The notes beneath the pieces were generated by a model that had not been told where the DNA came from, did not search any database, and saw only the letters and a list, made by a program, of their open reading frames with translations. 64,000 nucleotides of DNA from Gluconacetobacter liquefaciens (lineage in GTDB: Bacteria; Pseudomonadota; Alphaproteobacteria; Acetobacterales; Acetobacteraceae): contig NZ_QQAW01000002.1 in assembly GCF_003350405.1 (NCBI RefSeq), forward strand, positions 186,001-250,000, read 5' to 3'. Every line of letters begins with the position of its first letter. The stretch's first letter is position 1. A program made the translations under genes and the position numbers. Below, piece after piece: positions 34,516 to 43,417 of the stretch.

Positions 34516-37037
34516 GGGAGGGTCGCCGAGAGATTGAAGAAGATGCTGCGGCCCGACAGGCGCCAGTACAGTGGCGCGCCATCGGGATAGCCGGCGGTGG
34601 CAGCCGACTGGTTGCCTGCGAAATCGCTGATCGCGTGGCTGTCGAACAGGTTGGCGATTTTCAGGCTGGGGGTCAGGTCGCTCATGAAGCCTGCCAGATG
34701 ATGGAAATGCCAGCCAAGTGCCAGGTCGGCGGTGGTGATGCTGTGGACGCGATACTGGTTGGCGAACGCGGTGTGGCCGTCGCTGTCGGTGGTGCTGTCG
34801 AGTCCCCAGTGATTGCCGACGAATTTGCCGATCAGCGAGAAATACGGGCCCTTGCCGTTGTCGTACAGCAGGCCGAAGGAGGCCAGTATGTTCGGGGTGG
34901 ACGCGATGCGCGTGTGGGTGTGCTTGTACTGGGCGTCGTTCAGGCTGTAATTGCCGTAGAGCGAGAAGCCGGCGCCCAGGGCGTATTGGCCTTCGATCTC
35001 AAGACCCTTGTAGATGGCGCCGCCGCTGTTGACCGAGGTGCTCTGGGTGCCGATGCCGGGGACCTTGATCTGGGCCGAGGCGATGTAGTTGGAGAAGTCG
35101 ATGTAATAGGCGTCGGCCGAGAGGGTCCAGCGCTTCTTCTGGAGGACGGTGCCGACCTGATAGTTCAGCGTGGTTTCCGGGCTGACGTTACCGACATTCT
35201 GTGTCTGGAACACGCTCATCGGCGGGGCGAGGAAGCCGCGTGCGATCTGGCCGTAGGCGCTCCAGCCCGGCAGGATGATCTGGTTGATCGCGATCGAGGG
35301 CTGCCATGACGTGAAGGTCTGCCGGTCGTTCAGAGGCACCTTGGTGGATTTGTTGATCGCGGCATCATAATCGCGGTGGAAGTAGGAATATTTGATGCCG
35401 GGCTTGACCGTCATGCCCTTCATGGGATGCCAGTCGAATTCGAGATAGGGCTGGATCGTCGTGTTCAGGTCCGAAATATTGTAGCTGTATGCGGAGCCTG
35501 TCTTGCCGGGTACCGGAATGCTGCCCTGGGTGAGATCGATGGCGTAGCTGTAGCGCCGGTCGTCCTGCACGTCGGCCCAGACGCCGAACAGGACGTCGCC
35601 GACCGGTGTGGCGGCACGAAAGCGCATCGTATCGCCATAATCGCGGAAGCCGGCGCGGGCGTATTTTCCGGGAATGTCGTGCTTGTAGGTGGCCAGTTTC
35701 TTGCCGGTGGCGGAATAGAATGTGACGCCGTTGGCGGAGGGGTCATTCTGGCTGGCGTCGGTCGATTCGGTGTAATCATGCACAAAGCCGTTGGTGTAGA
35801 GCTTGTTTTCGAATGTCAGCCACGGCGTGAGGCGGGTCTTGAGATTGACGTAGCTGAAATCGGACTGGTAGGTGCTGGGGTTGTAGCCGTAATAGCATTG
35901 CAGCGCGCGATCGAAACACAGCCCGTAATCATGGCCGTATTTCGCATATTCCGCCAGTGTGGCGCCTTGGGTGGTGTATTGCCATTCCTTGTCGTAGGTC
36001 GTCAGCAGGGTCAGGGTGGTCTGTTCGCCCAGTGCGATCACGTCCTTGAACAGCAGGTTGCTGCGCCGTTCTGCCGATCCTGTCAGGTAGCCGTCGGTTT
36101 CCTCATGCTGCATGTCCAGCACCATGGAGCCGAAACGGGTCTTGCCGCTGTCCAGCTCGATGCCTCCGGCACGAGTGTTGAAACTGCCGTAGGTGCCGTA
36201 AGGGGTGATGCCGAAATGCTTTGCCGGCTCGCGGGATTCGAAGCCCATCGTGCCGCCGAAGGTTGCGTTGCCGCTGGTCGATGCCGTGCCGGGACCGCGA
36301 TCGACCCGCACCTGCTCGAGAAAATGCGAGATGAAGAGAGAAGACGTTGTATGGCCCAGGTCGGTGGCATCGCCGAACGGGATGCCGTCGAACGTCATGT
36401 TGTACTGGCCGTCCTGAAAGCCGCGCAGGCTGATTTTCTCGGCCTTGCCCATGCCGGGGCCGTTGGGATTCTGCGACCAGACGCTCGGCTGGAACTTGAT
36501 GATGTCGTCCACGCTGGCCAGCGGGATGATGTTGTTGGTGATGAAGCGTTTCTGGATCACCGATGTGGGCTCGGTGATCGTCAGCGGTACGGTTGACGGG
36601 GCCAGGCGTTCGGCGCGGCGGATGACGGTGACTTCTTCCGCCTCCTTCCTGTCGGCGTGGGTGGGGTGGCCGGGGTGGGGAGGCGCACCTGCTGGACCTT
36701 CGATCAGCAGGCCACCGTCATGCTGCGGCACGGCATGCAGGCCGCTGCCGCGCAACAGGCGGGATGCCGCATCTTCCACGCTGAGCGTGCCGTCCACGGC
36801 CGGGGCGGAGAGGTTGCCGATATCGCTGCTGGCAAAAAGGATGTCGCGCCCGCTGATACGGGCCAGTTCTTCCAGCGATTCCGCCAGAGGTTGGGCGCGC
36901 AGGTGCACGGTGACGGGGGCGGGGGCGGGGGTGCCGGTGCCGGCCCGTGCCGGCTGGAAGCCTGCGATGGCGGTGGACATGACCAGGAGGGCGGCCAAAG
37001 TTTGCGGCGAAAGGTGCGGAGACGGCGAGCGTGACAT
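34512..37037 (-). CDS. TonB-dependent receptor with N-terminal signalling (STN) domain
   Basis: 841 residues. Signal peptide, then a secretin/TonB N-terminal (STN) domain (~45-115: 'VHLRAQPLAESLEELARISGRDILFA', in part), a plug ('ISLRGFQDGQYNMTFDGIPFGDATD' in part) and a 22-strand barrel ending 'RLSGRSIFFNLSATLP'. The STN domain contacts the FecR-type anti-sigma factor in the periplasm, and the gene follows sigma and fecR genes on the same strand. AGGA precedes the start. It should import a siderophore or other ligand; the coupled phosphatase suggests a phosphorylated one (inference). Confidence 0.92.
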   Translation of the reverse strand: MSRSPSPHLSPQTLAALLVMSTAIAGFQPARAGTGTPAPAPVTVHLRAQPLAESLEELARISGRDILFASSDIGNLSAPAVDGTLSVEDAASRLLRGSGLHAVPQHDGGLLIEGPAGAPPHPGHPTHADRKEAEEVTVIRRAERLAPSTVPLTITEPTSVIQKRFITNNIIPLASVDDIIKFQPSVWSQNPNGPGMGKAEKISLRGFQDGQYNMTFDGIPFGDATDLGHTTSSLFISHFLEQVRVDRGPGTASTSGNATFGGTMGFESREPAKHFGITPYGTYGSFNTRAGGIELDSGKTRFGSMVLDMQHEETDGYLTGSAERRSNLLFKDVIALGEQTTLTLLTTYDKEWQYTTQGATLAEYAKYGHDYGLCFDRALQCYYGYNPSTYQSDFSYVNLKTRLTPWLTFENKLYTNGFVHDYTESTDASQNDPSANGVTFYSATGKKLATYKHDIPGKYARAGFRDYGDTMRFRAATPVGDVLFGVWADVQDDRRYSYAIDLTQGSIPVPGKTGSAYSYNISDLNTTIQPYLEFDWHPMKGMTVKPGIKYSYFHRDYDAAINKSTKVPLNDRQTFTSWQPSIAINQIILPGWSAYGQIARGFLAPPMSVFQTQNVGNVSPETTLNYQVGTVLQKKRWTLSADAYYIDFSNYIASAQIKVPGIGTQSTSVNSGGAIYKGLEIEGQYALGAGFSLYGNYSLNDAQYKHTHTRIASTPNILASFGLLYDNGKGPYFSLIGKFVGNHWGLDSTTDSDGHTAFANQYRVHSITTADLALGWHFHHLAGFMSDLTPSLKIANLFDSHAISDFAGNQSAATAGYPDGAPLYWRLSGRSIFFNLSATLP

Positions 37038-37128
37038 CGGGGGAATCCTGTCTGTGGCGCCGGTTGCTCCGGCTTACAGGCGTGACGAACTCCCGCGACA
37101 GGTCCTCAATGTCTTTGAGCGTGTTTCA

Positions 37129-38022
37129 TCAAAGCTTCATAATGCGCAGGGTGGTGGTGCCTTCGACCCGCACGGGGAGGAGATGCGCCAGGGCGCGGGC
37201 GAAGCCTGCCATGTTGCCGGTATGGTAGAGCCCGCTGATGCGCAGAGTGCCGAGGCTTGGTGATATGATTTCCATTTTTATTTTGCTGTAGCGGTTCATT
37301 TCCATGACCGCTTCAGCCAGCGGGGTGTCGCGGAACAGGACGCGGCCCGTGCGCCATGCGATCAGTTCGTCGAGCCTGGGGTGGTCTATACAGGGGGGGT
37401 GGCCGGTGCGCAGGGTGAGACGTGTGCCGCTGCCGATCGTGATCGGGGTGGAGGATCCGGATGCCGGGAAGGCCGTCAGCGAGCCGGCGAGGACCGTGGC
37501 GGCCAGTCCATCATCGAGTACGCCGATGTCGAACTGACCCGCTGACGATGCGAGCATGCCGGTGGCCGTGGCCAGGCGCAGGGGGAATGCGCCGTTCGGT
37601 AGCGACAGGGCGATCCGCCCGGCGGACAGGCGCGCTTGACCGTGCGTGTTTGCTGGGGGGAGAATGAGCATGCTCTGGGTATCGAGCAGCAGGTCGGCGC
37701 CGCCCTGGAGGGTGCAGCGTCTGCGTTCGCCCGTCGCGGTGCGCAGGATCATCGCTTCCGCCGGTGTGCCGGGCAGGCCGAACAGGCTGGCCGCCAGCCC
37801 GATCCCGACGGTCAGGATTGCACGGCGCGAGGCCGGTCGTGACCGGCTGTACCCCAATGTGGCCGAGGAGGCCCAGACGCCGGACATCAGCGAGAACACT
37901 TCGCGGTGGCGGGGGTGTTCGTCCAGCCATGCGGTGAAACGGCGCTGTTCGTCTTCGGTGCAGTCTTCCGCGCGCAGGCGGGCGGACCAGCGGGCGGCGG
38001 TCTGGATGGTGCTGTCGCTCAT
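37129..38022 (-). CDS. FecR-family anti-sigma / surface-signalling regulator
   Basis: 297 residues from the ATG at 38022, which overlaps the sigma-factor stop (ATGA). N-terminal anti-sigma helix region (DUF4880: 'AARWSARLRAEDCTEDEQRRF', in part), one membrane helix ('AILTVGIGLAASLFGL'), then the periplasmic FecR domain ('LQGGADLLLDTQS') and a C-terminal part ('FRDTPLAEAVMEMNRYSKIKMEI', in part) that binds the receptor's STN domain. It holds the sigma factor until the receptor signals. A longer frame extends into the sigma gene and is not the real start. Confidence 0.9.
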   Translation of the reverse strand: MSDSTIQTAARWSARLRAEDCTEDEQRRFTAWLDEHPRHREVFSLMSGVWASSATLGYSRSRPASRRAILTVGIGLAASLFGLPGTPAEAMILRTATGERRRCTLQGGADLLLDTQSMLILPPANTHGQARLSAGRIALSLPNGAFPLRLATATGMLASSAGQFDIGVLDDGLAATVLAGSLTAFPASGSSTPITIGSGTRLTLRTGHPPCIDHPRLDELIAWRTGRVLFRDTPLAEAVMEMNRYSKIKMEIISPSLGTLRISGLYHTGNMAGFARALAHLLPVRVEGTTTLRIMKL

Positions 38023-38513
38023 GGCGGGTCGCTGTCCAGCAGGGCGGCCGTCAGGACGCATAGGGCCTTGCTGATCTGTTTTTCGACCGTGCTGACGCTG
38101 ACGCCCAGCTGGGTGGCTATAGTGCGGTAGGGCAGGTGGTCCAGCCGGTGCATCAGGAAGATGCGGGCGGTGCGGGTGTCGAGTGAGGCGAAGGCGGCCG
38201 AGAGCCGGGCCAGTTGCTGCCGGCCCAGCACGACCGCGTCGGGCAGGGGCATCGGGCAGGCGATGGCCTCTGTCTGGTCGGGAGGGAGGCTGACCAGGCA
38301 GTCGCGCTGTTCGCGCCGATATTCGTCGATGGCCAGGTTGCGCGCCGTGCGCAGCACGTAGGCCTCGGTATTGGCGATGCCCGTGTGGCCGCGTTCCAGG
38401 ATGTGGAGCAGGGCCGTCTGAAGCAGGTCCTCGGAATCGTGCCGCCCGGTCAGGCGGCGAATGCGGGCATGCAGAGATGCCCACCCGGTCTGCCGGATCG
38501 CCCAATCCGTCAT
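38019..38513 (-). CDS. ECF sigma factor, FecI-like
   Basis: 164 residues. Sigma region 2 ('DSEDLLQTALLHILERG', 'YVLRTARNLAIDEYRRE') and region 4 ('LPYRTIATQLGVSVSTVEKQISKAL') are complete and of the iron-starvation (FecI/PvdS) type. Preceded by GAGGGAC. It is the first gene of the sigma-fecR-receptor-phosphatase cluster and should drive transcription of the receptor gene in response to the ligand. Divergent from yfdX with about 220 bp between. Confidence 0.92.
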   Translation of the reverse strand: MTDWAIRQTGWASLHARIRRLTGRHDSEDLLQTALLHILERGHTGIANTEAYVLRTARNLAIDEYRREQRDCLVSLPPDQTEAIACPMPLPDAVVLGRQQLARLSAAFASLDTRTARIFLMHRLDHLPYRTIATQLGVSVSTVEKQISKALCVLTAALLDSDPP

Positions 38514-38734
38514 GTCCCTCGCGCCCTCGCCCCATTCTGCCGGTAGATGGCCTGTCCGGTATCGGGGCGGACCCTAGAGGCGTGGTCTCGCCCTGTCATC
38601 GGCGCGGGATAGGTAACGGATCGGTCTTCTTAAAAACTTCATGATCGCGGAGCGCATTCCTGCCCTGACTTGTTCTCAGGGCCGCAGCAACATTATGTTA
38701 AAAACACAGTTTCATGAGAAAAAGGATGTCTGAC

Positions 38735-39442
38735 ATGCGGATTATGGCTTCGTTGGCGGTTGTTGCAGCCCTTGGTGCCGTGCCCTCGCTGTCGCATGCC
38801 GCGTCGCTGCATGCGGCGTGGGAAAAGTTCAAAGCCGGTCGCGCCTTGCACCATCTTTCCGACGATGGAGAGCGTGCGCTGGCGGACATCCTGACCGCCC
38901 AGCAGTTTGTGGCGCAGGGCAAGGTGGATCAGGCCGTGCCGCCGCTTTATGATGCGCAGAAGCGTCTGGAAGCCGCCCGCAAGGCAGAGAAGCGCTTCAA
39001 TATAGCCGAGAGTGCGCTGCAGCCCGCGCCGCAGCATCCTGTGTCTTCGACGCATCAGCCGGTGACCACACCGACCGACTGGGTGCCTGTGGGCGGCGAA
39101 TTCGTGGCCAGCGACATTCTGGCGCCCGAGAAGAAGGCGGCGGTCGCAACGGCCAATGCCCAGCTCAAGGCGGGCGACAGCCAGGCGGCGGCCCAGACGA
39201 TGCAGGTTGTCGGCGAGGATGTGGATTTCATCGTCGCGCTGGCGCCGCTGGACCAGATGGAAGGCGCGGTGAACCGGGCGACCGTGTTCGTCGAAGGACG
39301 CCAGCCCAAGCAGGCGGCCGATGCGCTGAATCAGGCGCTGGACGGGATCGTCTTCGTCTCGCAGGATTTCGTTGAAACGCTGCCGTCGGCTTCGGGCAAG
39401 GCTTCCGCGCCGGCGGCTGCTGCTGCGCCGGCCACGAAATAA
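38735..39442 (+). CDS. yfdX: YfdX-family periplasmic protein
   Basis: 235 residues from the ATG at 38735, which has AAAGGA eight bases upstream; ATGs at 38714 and 38726 are alternatives. Signal peptide 'MASLAVVAALGAVPSLSHA', then an all-helical body with 'AAWEKFKAGRALHHLSDDGERALADILTAQQ' (in part) and 'FVEGRQPKQAADALNQALDGIVF' (in part), characteristic of YfdX. The E. coli gene is in the EvgA acid-resistance regulon, and the Salmonella protein has been reported to affect antibiotic sensitivity; mechanism not known. An Ala/Pro-rich tail ends the protein. Confidence 0.82.
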   Translation: MRIMASLAVVAALGAVPSLSHAASLHAAWEKFKAGRALHHLSDDGERALADILTAQQFVAQGKVDQAVPPLYDAQKRLEAARKAEKRFNIAESALQPAPQHPVSSTHQPVTTPTDWVPVGGEFVASDILAPEKKAAVATANAQLKAGDSQAAAQTMQVVGEDVDFIVALAPLDQMEGAVNRATVFVEGRQPKQAADALNQALDGIVFVSQDFVETLPSASGKASAPAAAAAPATK

Positions 39443-39578
39443 CGGGGCGATGGGGCGGGGACGGACGGGGTTCGTTTCCGCCCTTTCTTTGTGAACATCC
39501 CTGCTGCTGCTTGCCTCGCCCCTCTCCGCGGGTTTAGGGGATGGATGACGGGTTTGTAGCGAACGAGGTGGCCGAGCC

Positions 39579-40028
39579 GTGCAGGGGCAGGACGCGTGCA
39601 GGATAGAGCGGTCGGGGCCTGGCCGCTGGATGGTCGCCCTGTTCGTGCTGTGCGGCTATCTCGGCCTGCTGGGCATTCAGGCGCATGCGCTGCCCGGCGA
39701 GATGCCGCGTGCCACGCTGGAACGTCTGGCGGGCATCCATCTGGCCGCGCCGTCCCTGTCTGCCGTCTGTGACGACATGCCCGGAATGGCGATGGCCGGC
39801 ATGCCGTGTCCGAGCGATCGGTCGCATGACCAAGTGCCGGATCATGATGCCTGTCCGCTCTGCCCGCTGTTGCATCTGTCATTGGTCGTACTGCCGGTTG
39901 TGCTGGCGGCGATCTTCGTGCTGCATCGGCTGGCGCGGGTGCGCTACAGCCCGGCCCGGCCCCGCGCGCCGCCTGTGCGCCGGGCCCTGTTGCGGCCGCC
40001 GGCCATCGGACCACCGAGAACAATCTGA
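39579..40028 (+). CDS. DUF2946-family protein upstream of copper receptor
   Basis: 149 residues, GTG start (an ATG at 39630 is possible). One membrane helix near the N-terminus ('MVALFVLCGYLGLLGIQAHA'), a metal-rich loop with Met, His and Asp ('CDDMPGMAMAGMPC', 'SHDQVPDHDACPLCPL') and a second helix. The CPLC motif and Met-rich loop are typical of DUF2946, whose genes often precede TonB-dependent copper receptors. It probably binds or senses copper in the periplasm or membrane; function not proven. Followed 301 bp later by oprC. Confidence 0.72.
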   Translation: MQGQDACRIERSGPGRWMVALFVLCGYLGLLGIQAHALPGEMPRATLERLAGIHLAAPSLSAVCDDMPGMAMAGMPCPSDRSHDQVPDHDACPLCPLLHLSLVVLPVVLAAIFVLHRLARVRYSPARPRAPPVRRALLRPPAIGPPRTI

Positions 40029-40329
40029 GAATCTGACTGTATATGCGCGCTGGTCGTGACCCCACGCGCGTGTTCCGGGCTTCGTGGCGCGTGGCTTCGT
40101 AGAGCCGTTTCGCTTCGATGTACGAGAACACGCGCTGGGCGGGGCTCCTGTGGCTCCATCTCGCGCGTCAGTGCACATCCAGTCAGGCTTTGGGAAGATT
40201 CTTCAGGAGGGCGTGCTGCGGCGCGCCTGTTCCTGACGCTTCTTCCCGCCAGACGCCTGCGGACATGCGATCGGGAACCGGTGCGCATGTCCTGTCGGCC
40301 GTTGCTTTCTCTCAGATCAGGTTTCTGTC
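40029..40329. other. Intergenic region upstream of oprC
   Basis: 301 bp with no recognised gene. Holds a CACGCGCGTG palindrome (40063-40072), a GC-rich stretch and, close to the receptor start, GGGAACCGGTGCGCAT (40273-40288), which superficially resembles one segment of a cobalamin riboswitch but the other conserved boxes are missing. No metal-regulator site could be named. Confidence 0.3.
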
Positions 40330-42471
40330 ATGACAGATCATCTCCGGTCTTCCTGGATCGGTGCCGTGGCGTGCGGCTGGACCGTCGCCTGCGGGCTGGC
40401 CGTCGCCCCGGCCTGGGCGGATACGACTATGTCCGCGCCTCTTTCTCAGTCCGACTCCCGACCGTCTGCGACGGCGGGGGAGTTCATCACCGTCAACGGT
40501 GTGCGCCGGCCGACGGGGCATAGTGCGGATACGGCTGCCCTGCTTTCGCATGCCCTGGGGTTCAGCAGTTACGCGGCAGGTGGGGTTTCGGCGCTGCCGG
40601 TGCTGAACGGCATGGCCGACGACCGTGTCGCGACTTTCGTGGACGGCATGCGGATCGCTTCGGCCTGTCCCAACCACATGAATCCGGCGATGTCCTATAT
40701 CGACCCGGACAGCGTGGAGTCGGCGGTGGCGACAGCGGGGATTACGTCCGTCAGTGAAGGCGGAGACAGTACCGGGGGTACCGTTTCCGTCGAGCGGCGG
40801 GACCCGCAATTCGCCAGGGCGGGGAAGAGTCTCGTGACTGGCCGGATGCGTGGGGATTATCGCAGCAATGGCGGCGGGTCGGGTGCCTCCGGATCGGTGA
40901 CGGTGGCGAACGATCTGCTGAGCCTGCGTTATACCGGGTCCTACAGCCATGCCAGCGATTATCGTGCCGGTGGCGACGGGCCGCGTGTACGTTCGACCAG
41001 CTACCTGAGCTTCAACCATGCCGTTACGCTGGGTGTGCATAAGGACAATCATCTGCTGGCCCTGACGGTGGGACAGCAGGACATTCCTTATGAAGGCTTT
41101 CCCAACCAGTATATGGACATGACCAATAACCGGTCGACCTTCGTGAATGGAAAATACAAGGGCGATTTCGATTGGGGCACGCTGGAGGCGCGTGGCTTCT
41201 GGCAGCGGGTCGATCATGTGATGGACATGATGTCGGACAAGGGGGGACATACTGCCTCGACCGGCATGCCGATGAATACCGACGCACGGACGGCGGGCTA
41301 TGCGATCAAGGCGACGATCCCGCTCGGCCTGAAGCATGAACTCGGCCTTGGCAGTTCGTTCGATCATAACGGGTTGAACGATTGGTGGCCGCCGCTTGTC
41401 GGCAGCATGATGATGGGACCGAATACCTATCACAACGTCAATGACGGCCATCGCGACCGGCTGGGCCATTATATCGAGTGGAAGGCGCAATGGCTGCCGC
41501 GCCTTTCCACCGAACTGGGAATGCGCAGCGATCTGGTGATGATGAATACCGGGCCGGTTTCACCCTATTCCTGGACCGGGATGATGAGCATGGCCGATGC
41601 CATGGCGGCGCAACGGTTCAATGCCTCTTCGCGCGGGCGTACCGATACCAATTTCGATGTTACGGCGCTGGTGCGCTGGCACCCGCTCGACAGCCTGATG
41701 ATCGAAGGGGGGTATGCGCGCAAGACGCGCTCGCCCAATCTTTATGAGCGCTATGCCTGGGGCCGGGGAGCAATGGCGAGCAGCATGATCGGCTGGTTCG
41801 GCGACGGCAACGGTTATGTCGGCAACCTGAACCTGACGCCGGAAATCGCCAACACCGCCAGCATGACGATGACGTGGCATGATCCGCGCGACCAGGCATG
41901 GCTGGTGAAAATCCAGCCGTACTACACCTACACCCACAATTATATCAATGTGATGCGGATCGGGGCGCTATCGAACGGCCTGTCGCAATTGCAGTTCGTC
42001 AACCACAATGCGCAGAGCTACGGCATCAACGGTTCGGCCTTTGCGCGCCTGTGGCGGAGCGACGCCTTCGGCACGGGCGAAGTGCATGCCAACCTCAATT
42101 GGGTGCGGGGCGAGGATCTGGTGACGCATTCCGGTCTTTATCACCAGATGCCGACCAACGGCACGATCGCATTGCACGAGACGTACGGGAACTGGACCGG
42201 ACGGGTCGAGGTTACGCTGGTCAAGGCCAAGGACACGGTGGACTGGCTGCGGCATGAGCCGCGCACGCCGGGTTATGCGCTGCTGGGGTTGGGGGGCAGC
42301 TATCGGTGGCGGAATCTGACGCTTGATGCCAGCATCGATAACGTCCTGGATCAGAAATATTACCTTCCGCTCGGGGGACTTTCGCTGGGGGATTACAAGG
42401 CGACGGGGGTGCTGGGGCCGCTGCCGGGGTTGGGGCGATCCTATAATCTCAGCCTGACAGCGACATTCTGA
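40330..42471 (+). CDS. oprC: TonB-dependent copper receptor, OprC/NosA family
   Basis: 713 residues with signal peptide and plug-barrel architecture. The copper-binding residues of OprC are conserved: Cys113 and Met117 in 'ACPNHM' (the CxxxM motif) and His296-x-Met298 in 'HVM', and there are many further Met and His residues in the extracellular loops ('MDMMSDKGGH', 'SMMMG'). The barrel ends 'YNLSLTATF'. It binds copper with very high affinity and imports it with TonB energy. The DUF2946 gene upstream supports a copper role. Unlike the other two TonB receptors in the window, no STN domain is present. Confidence 0.93.
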   Translation: MTDHLRSSWIGAVACGWTVACGLAVAPAWADTTMSAPLSQSDSRPSATAGEFITVNGVRRPTGHSADTAALLSHALGFSSYAAGGVSALPVLNGMADDRVATFVDGMRIASACPNHMNPAMSYIDPDSVESAVATAGITSVSEGGDSTGGTVSVERRDPQFARAGKSLVTGRMRGDYRSNGGGSGASGSVTVANDLLSLRYTGSYSHASDYRAGGDGPRVRSTSYLSFNHAVTLGVHKDNHLLALTVGQQDIPYEGFPNQYMDMTNNRSTFVNGKYKGDFDWGTLEARGFWQRVDHVMDMMSDKGGHTASTGMPMNTDARTAGYAIKATIPLGLKHELGLGSSFDHNGLNDWWPPLVGSMMMGPNTYHNVNDGHRDRLGHYIEWKAQWLPRLSTELGMRSDLVMMNTGPVSPYSWTGMMSMADAMAAQRFNASSRGRTDTNFDVTALVRWHPLDSLMIEGGYARKTRSPNLYERYAWGRGAMASSMIGWFGDGNGYVGNLNLTPEIANTASMTMTWHDPRDQAWLVKIQPYYTYTHNYINVMRIGALSNGLSQLQFVNHNAQSYGINGSAFARLWRSDAFGTGEVHANLNWVRGEDLVTHSGLYHQMPTNGTIALHETYGNWTGRVEVTLVKAKDTVDWLRHEPRTPGYALLGLGGSYRWRNLTLDASIDNVLDQKYYLPLGGLSLGDYKATGVLGPLPGLGRSYNLSLTATF

Positions 42472-42479
42472 GGGCTGGG

Positions 42480-43316
42480 TCAGCCGAAGCGGAAGCCGGA
42501 CAGGGCTTTGCCCATGATGGTGTCGGTGTAATCGCGGTGGCCAGTGTCCGGGCCTGCCGCGCCTGCTGCAACCATCAGGGGGAGGAGATGTTCGGGGCGT
42601 GGGTGGCATAGCAGGGCGCCGGGTGCCTGGTCCCAATGGCGCAGGGCTTCATCGCGCTGCGCCGGGGGCGCCTCCACTGTCTGTGCCAGCCAGTCGTCGA
42701 AAGCCTTCGAGGCGGTGTCGGACCTCGGATCGGGCTGCATGAAATGTGCGAGATTGTGGTAGGTCATGCCTGTGGCGACGATGAGTACGTTCTGATCGCG
42801 CAGGGGGCGCAGCGCGGCACCGGTTTGTAATTCGGCTTCGGCATTCATGTCGCGGCGCAGGGATAATTCCACGATCGGGATATCGGCGTGCTCGAAAGCG
42901 AGCATGAAGGGGACAAACACGCCGTGGTCGAAACCGCGTGTCGGGTCTTCTTCATTCTCGATTCCCGCTATGCCCAGGAGCGTTCTGACCCGGGCGGCCA
43001 GTTCCGGCGATCCGGGAGCGGGATAGCGCAGCCGGTAGGTATGGGCCGGAAAACCGTAATAATCGTAGATCAGCGGAGGATGTGTTGCGGAGGTGACCGT
43101 CGGCACGGCCGTTTCCCAATGACCCGAGACGGCGAGAATGGCATCGGGGCGTTGGGGGAGGGTTGCGGCGATTCCGCGCAGATAGGCGGCCATGTGGTCC
43201 CAGGTGTCGGGCCAGTCCATGAAGAAGCATGGACCGCCACCGTGCGGCATGAACAGGACCGGCTGACGCGCGGATGCGGCGCTGGACTGCGGAGCGGCGG
43301 TTGTTTGCGATTCCAT
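42480..43316 (-). CDS. LigB-type extradiol dioxygenase (4,5-DOPA dioxygenase/YgiD-like)
   Basis: 278 residues; AGGAG lies seven bases before the ATG. Metal ligands are seen in 'MPHGGGPCF' (His), 'AVSGHWE' (His), 'GFDHGVFVPF' (His-Gly) and 'TYHNL' (His), the pattern of the DODA/YgiD zinc- or iron-dependent class III dioxygenases. Such enzymes open catechol rings (for example L-DOPA). It is convergent with oprC (9-bp gap) and shares no obvious operon partner. Confidence 0.87.
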   Translation of the reverse strand: MESQTTAAPQSSAASARQPVLFMPHGGGPCFFMDWPDTWDHMAAYLRGIAATLPQRPDAILAVSGHWETAVPTVTSATHPPLIYDYYGFPAHTYRLRYPAPGSPELAARVRTLLGIAGIENEEDPTRGFDHGVFVPFMLAFEHADIPIVELSLRRDMNAEAELQTGAALRPLRDQNVLIVATGMTYHNLAHFMQPDPRSDTASKAFDDWLAQTVEAPPAQRDEALRHWDQAPGALLCHPRPEHLLPLMVAAGAAGPDTGHRDYTDTIMGKALSGFRFG

Positions 43317-43417
43317 GGGGTGCTCCTGATGGGTGAGGGGCCGCCACGTTCTGTCATAGTTCGGGTGGCGCGATAAACCCCGGAGCGACAGGTTTCCCGC
43401 CTGTGCGGATGAATTTT

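Noticed and set aside
40268-40290. Cobalamin riboswitch-like GGGAACCGGTGCGCAT upstream of oprC
   Set aside because: Only one conserved box is present; the GCCACTG-type and ACTGT boxes are missing, and the receptor has copper ligands, not B12 features.
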